A stretch of 7,825 bases of DNA, from contig CAZJKW010000102.1 in NCBI GenBank assembly GCA_964546835.1, positions 1-7,825 of the forward strand. Reading direction: 5' to 3'. The stretch is from JAHCHL01 sp964546835. Its GTDB lineage: Bacteria; Armatimonadota; Fimbriimonadia; Fimbriimonadales; ATM1. Shown piece by piece: positions 6,406 to 7,825 of the stretch. A program made the translations under genes and the position numbers. The stretch's first letter is position 1. Each line of letters begins with the position of its first letter. The notes beneath the pieces were generated by a model, which was not told the origin of the DNA, did no database searches, and was given only the letters and a program-made list of their open reading frames with translations.

Positions 6406-7825
6406 TTGATTTCGAAGAGCGCAGCCCTTGGGGGCGGAGGAATGCTACCGTCTAACATTTCGACTTGATCGTATCCACCCAGCAGTTTTATGAGTCCATT
6501 TTTGTAAGCGTCAATAATTAATGCACGATATCCATCAGTCGTTGAGATGTCAGTGTTTCGATTTACAAACAGTAGGTTTCGAATTTCAAACGACGACTTC
6601 CCTGCGAATGCGGGGTCTAAATTCAAATATATGTGAGTGCAACCTAAATTCTTTAAAGATGAAATTAGTTCTTTTCCCGTTGAGATTTTTTCGTATGGAA
6701 TGAGAGTATGGTGACCGGGATTTGCCCAAAGGTAATCAACGTCAAGATAGAGTCCTCGGACTTCGTCATAAAGAGCAATTTTGATGTCAGAGTTCTTAAT
6801 TCCGGGAAGTTTGTTGATTGCTTCTGTGCCCTCTGCAAAAGGAAACCGAGGTTCCAATCTTGGGGGTGAATCAACGGCCACCGTTTGTTTTAATAACTCG
6901 ATTTCTTTTCTTCCCGCAAAAACGTTTTCAATTTGTCCAACAATATCACTTGGAACAGAAAAGATGAAAATTGTGTAAGCCGACTGCAACATGACTCCCG
7001 CAACAACCAGATATTTTGTTTGGAGTTTAGAATACGCCGAGCCGAGTAAATAGGCGACCGGGAACATCAGTGAAATGATGTAACGAGATTGTTGGGTCAA
7101 GAAGAACCATGATAACAACATGATTAACACCGTAGCAACGATGACTTTTTCTTCTTCTTTCATTCTGCCAGAAAACAACCAAGCCAGAAGTCCAAAAACG
7201 AACAGTGGGCCGATAGCACCCCAGATTGCACCGTTATTGATTTGTGAGTCCGGCTGAAGCGCAAGCGCGGTTACCGAACCGGGCAATGCTGAAACATCGC
7301 GACCCTTTTCTGTTTGTCCAATTCCGAACCGTTTTTGCTCTGCTGCGTAAGCCAGAGAATTCGCTTCACTCCAATTGCTCCCGCCGAAAACCGAATAATA
7401 AAAAGGATAAAGCGGATTTCCGGTGTTAATTATATTTCGCACATACCAAGGGGATGAAATTGCAATAGCGATACCCCCCAAGATCAATGCGGCAAAAAGA
7501 GATTTTTTGAACTCCTTTTGCAAAACCCCGACCATTACGAGTCCCAATCCCAACGCAAATCCTGTTTGAATACCTGTGTATTTTGTAGCCATTCCAAAAC
7601 CCAAAAAAATAGCACTTAAAAACAGATTTTCGGAAGATTTTTCTTTCATCCAGAACGCGGCAAAGAGAATTGACACGCCACAAAAAAAGCCGTGAGCAAC
7701 GTCAACATAACCGGTACCCGGCTCCCAAAAGACAACAGGCGTCATCAAGAATGCGAGCGATGCAATCCAAGCCGAAGTTGTTCCAATTCGTTTGTTTGTA
7801 ATGCCGTACAGCGACAAAATCGCAA
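6402..7825 (-). CDS. PMT/ArnT-like (GT39-type) membrane glycosyltransferase, 5' part outside the window
   Basis: This is a polytopic membrane protein resembling enzymes that move sugars from polyprenyl-phosphate donors to lipid or protein acceptors on the outer face of the membrane. The frame is open to the right edge (A-I-L-S-L-Y-G), so the TTG at 7817 is probably not the start. The N-terminal helix and the acidic catalytic loop expected near the start of such proteins are missing. Visible residues, counted from 7817, show about nine hydrophobic segments between 14 and 287. Family-like landmarks are EPGTGYVDV (32-40), KYTG (79-82), PWYVRNIINTGNPLYPF (123-139) and QSRYIISLMFPVAYLLG (243-259). 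A soluble C-terminal domain (about 300-471) includes DEVRGLYLDVDYLW and ends with a PPPP segment. Acceptor and sugar cannot be inferred. The gene converges on alr with interlocking stop codons and no terminator between. Confidence 0.8.
   Translation of the reverse strand, partial: AILSLYGITNKRIGTTSAWIASLAFLMTPVVFWEPGTGYVDVAHGFFCGVSILFAAFWMKEKSSENLFLSAIFLGFGMATKYTGIQTGFALGLGLVMVGVLQKEFKKSLFAALILGGIAIAISSPWYVRNIINTGNPLYPFYYSVFGGSNWSEANSLAYAAEQKRFGIGQTEKGRDVSALPGSVTALALQPDSQINNGAIWGAIGPLFVFGLLAWLFSGRMKEEEKVIVATVLIMLLSWFFLTQQSRYIISLMFPVAYLLGSAYSKLQTKYLVVAGVMLQSAYTIFIFSVPSDIVGQIENVFAGRKEIELLKQTVAVDSPPRLEPRFPFAEGTEAINKLPGIKNSDIKIALYDEVRGLYLDVDYLWANPGHHTLIPYEKISTGKELISSLKNLGCTHIYLNLDPAFAGKSSFEIRNLLFVNRNTDISTTDGYRALIIDAYKNGLIKLLGGYDQVEMLDGSIPPPPRAALFEIN

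Noticed and set aside
7815..7817. TTG at 7817 as the glycosyltransferase start
   Set aside because: The frame is open to the window edge, and the protein would begin inside its membrane region without the N-terminal helix and catalytic loop expected of the family.

Overview
This window reads as an ordinary chromosomal stretch of moderate G+C content. It is most likely from a member of the Armatimonadota, perhaps a Fimbriimonadia relative; this is an inference. The clues are two adjacent genes for secreted proteins with PEP-CTERM sorting tails (VPEPAT, a short hydrophobic helix, then RRRRK or RKRRK), and a GyrA whose quinolone-pocket segment (HPHGNEVIYPTL) resembles planctomycete and verrucomicrobial GyrA more than the proteobacterial form. 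No mobile element, CRISPR array, tRNA or rRNA is visible, and no intergenic gap exceeds about 150 bases.

Layout, left to right. (1) Bases 1-2386 hold gyrA, lacking only about 25-35 N-terminal codons and closed by an intrinsic terminator right behind its stop. (2) Bases 2387-4470 hold two PEP-CTERM genes in tandem. Each has its own leader of about 140 bases and its own downstream hairpin terminator. (3) Bases 4500-6405 hold a TTG-started lipoprotein gene of the DUF4397 type, followed after 21 bases by alr (alanine racemase) in the same reading frame. Both appear to have a GGTA(T/C)ACTCGA promoter element, and alr may be translated from a leaderless mRNA. (4) Bases 6402-7825 hold, on the minus strand, the 3' part of a multi-pass membrane protein like the PMT/ArnT (GT39-type) glycosyltransferases. 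Its stop codon interlocks with that of alr.

The genes do not form one pathway. gyrA and alr are housekeeping genes (DNA supercoiling; D-alanine for peptidoglycan). The rest are envelope genes: two surface-sorted exported proteins, a lipoprotein and a polyprenyl-sugar-type glycosyltransferase. PEP-CTERM sorting needs an exosortase, which is not in this window.

I found no convincing undescribed multi-gene system. The best novel signal is in the leaders of the two PEP-CTERM genes. They share GTCACAAAC-N11-TGCAAA, each has a short inverted repeat around the first box, and each can pair an AGAAC segment with bases just before the start codon. This may be a shared promoter or operator or a cis-acting RNA, but it was found and folded by hand and needs comparative testing. 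Other points are the unusual quinolone-pocket residues of GyrA, the leaderless alr start, and the zero-spacing convergent gene pair.
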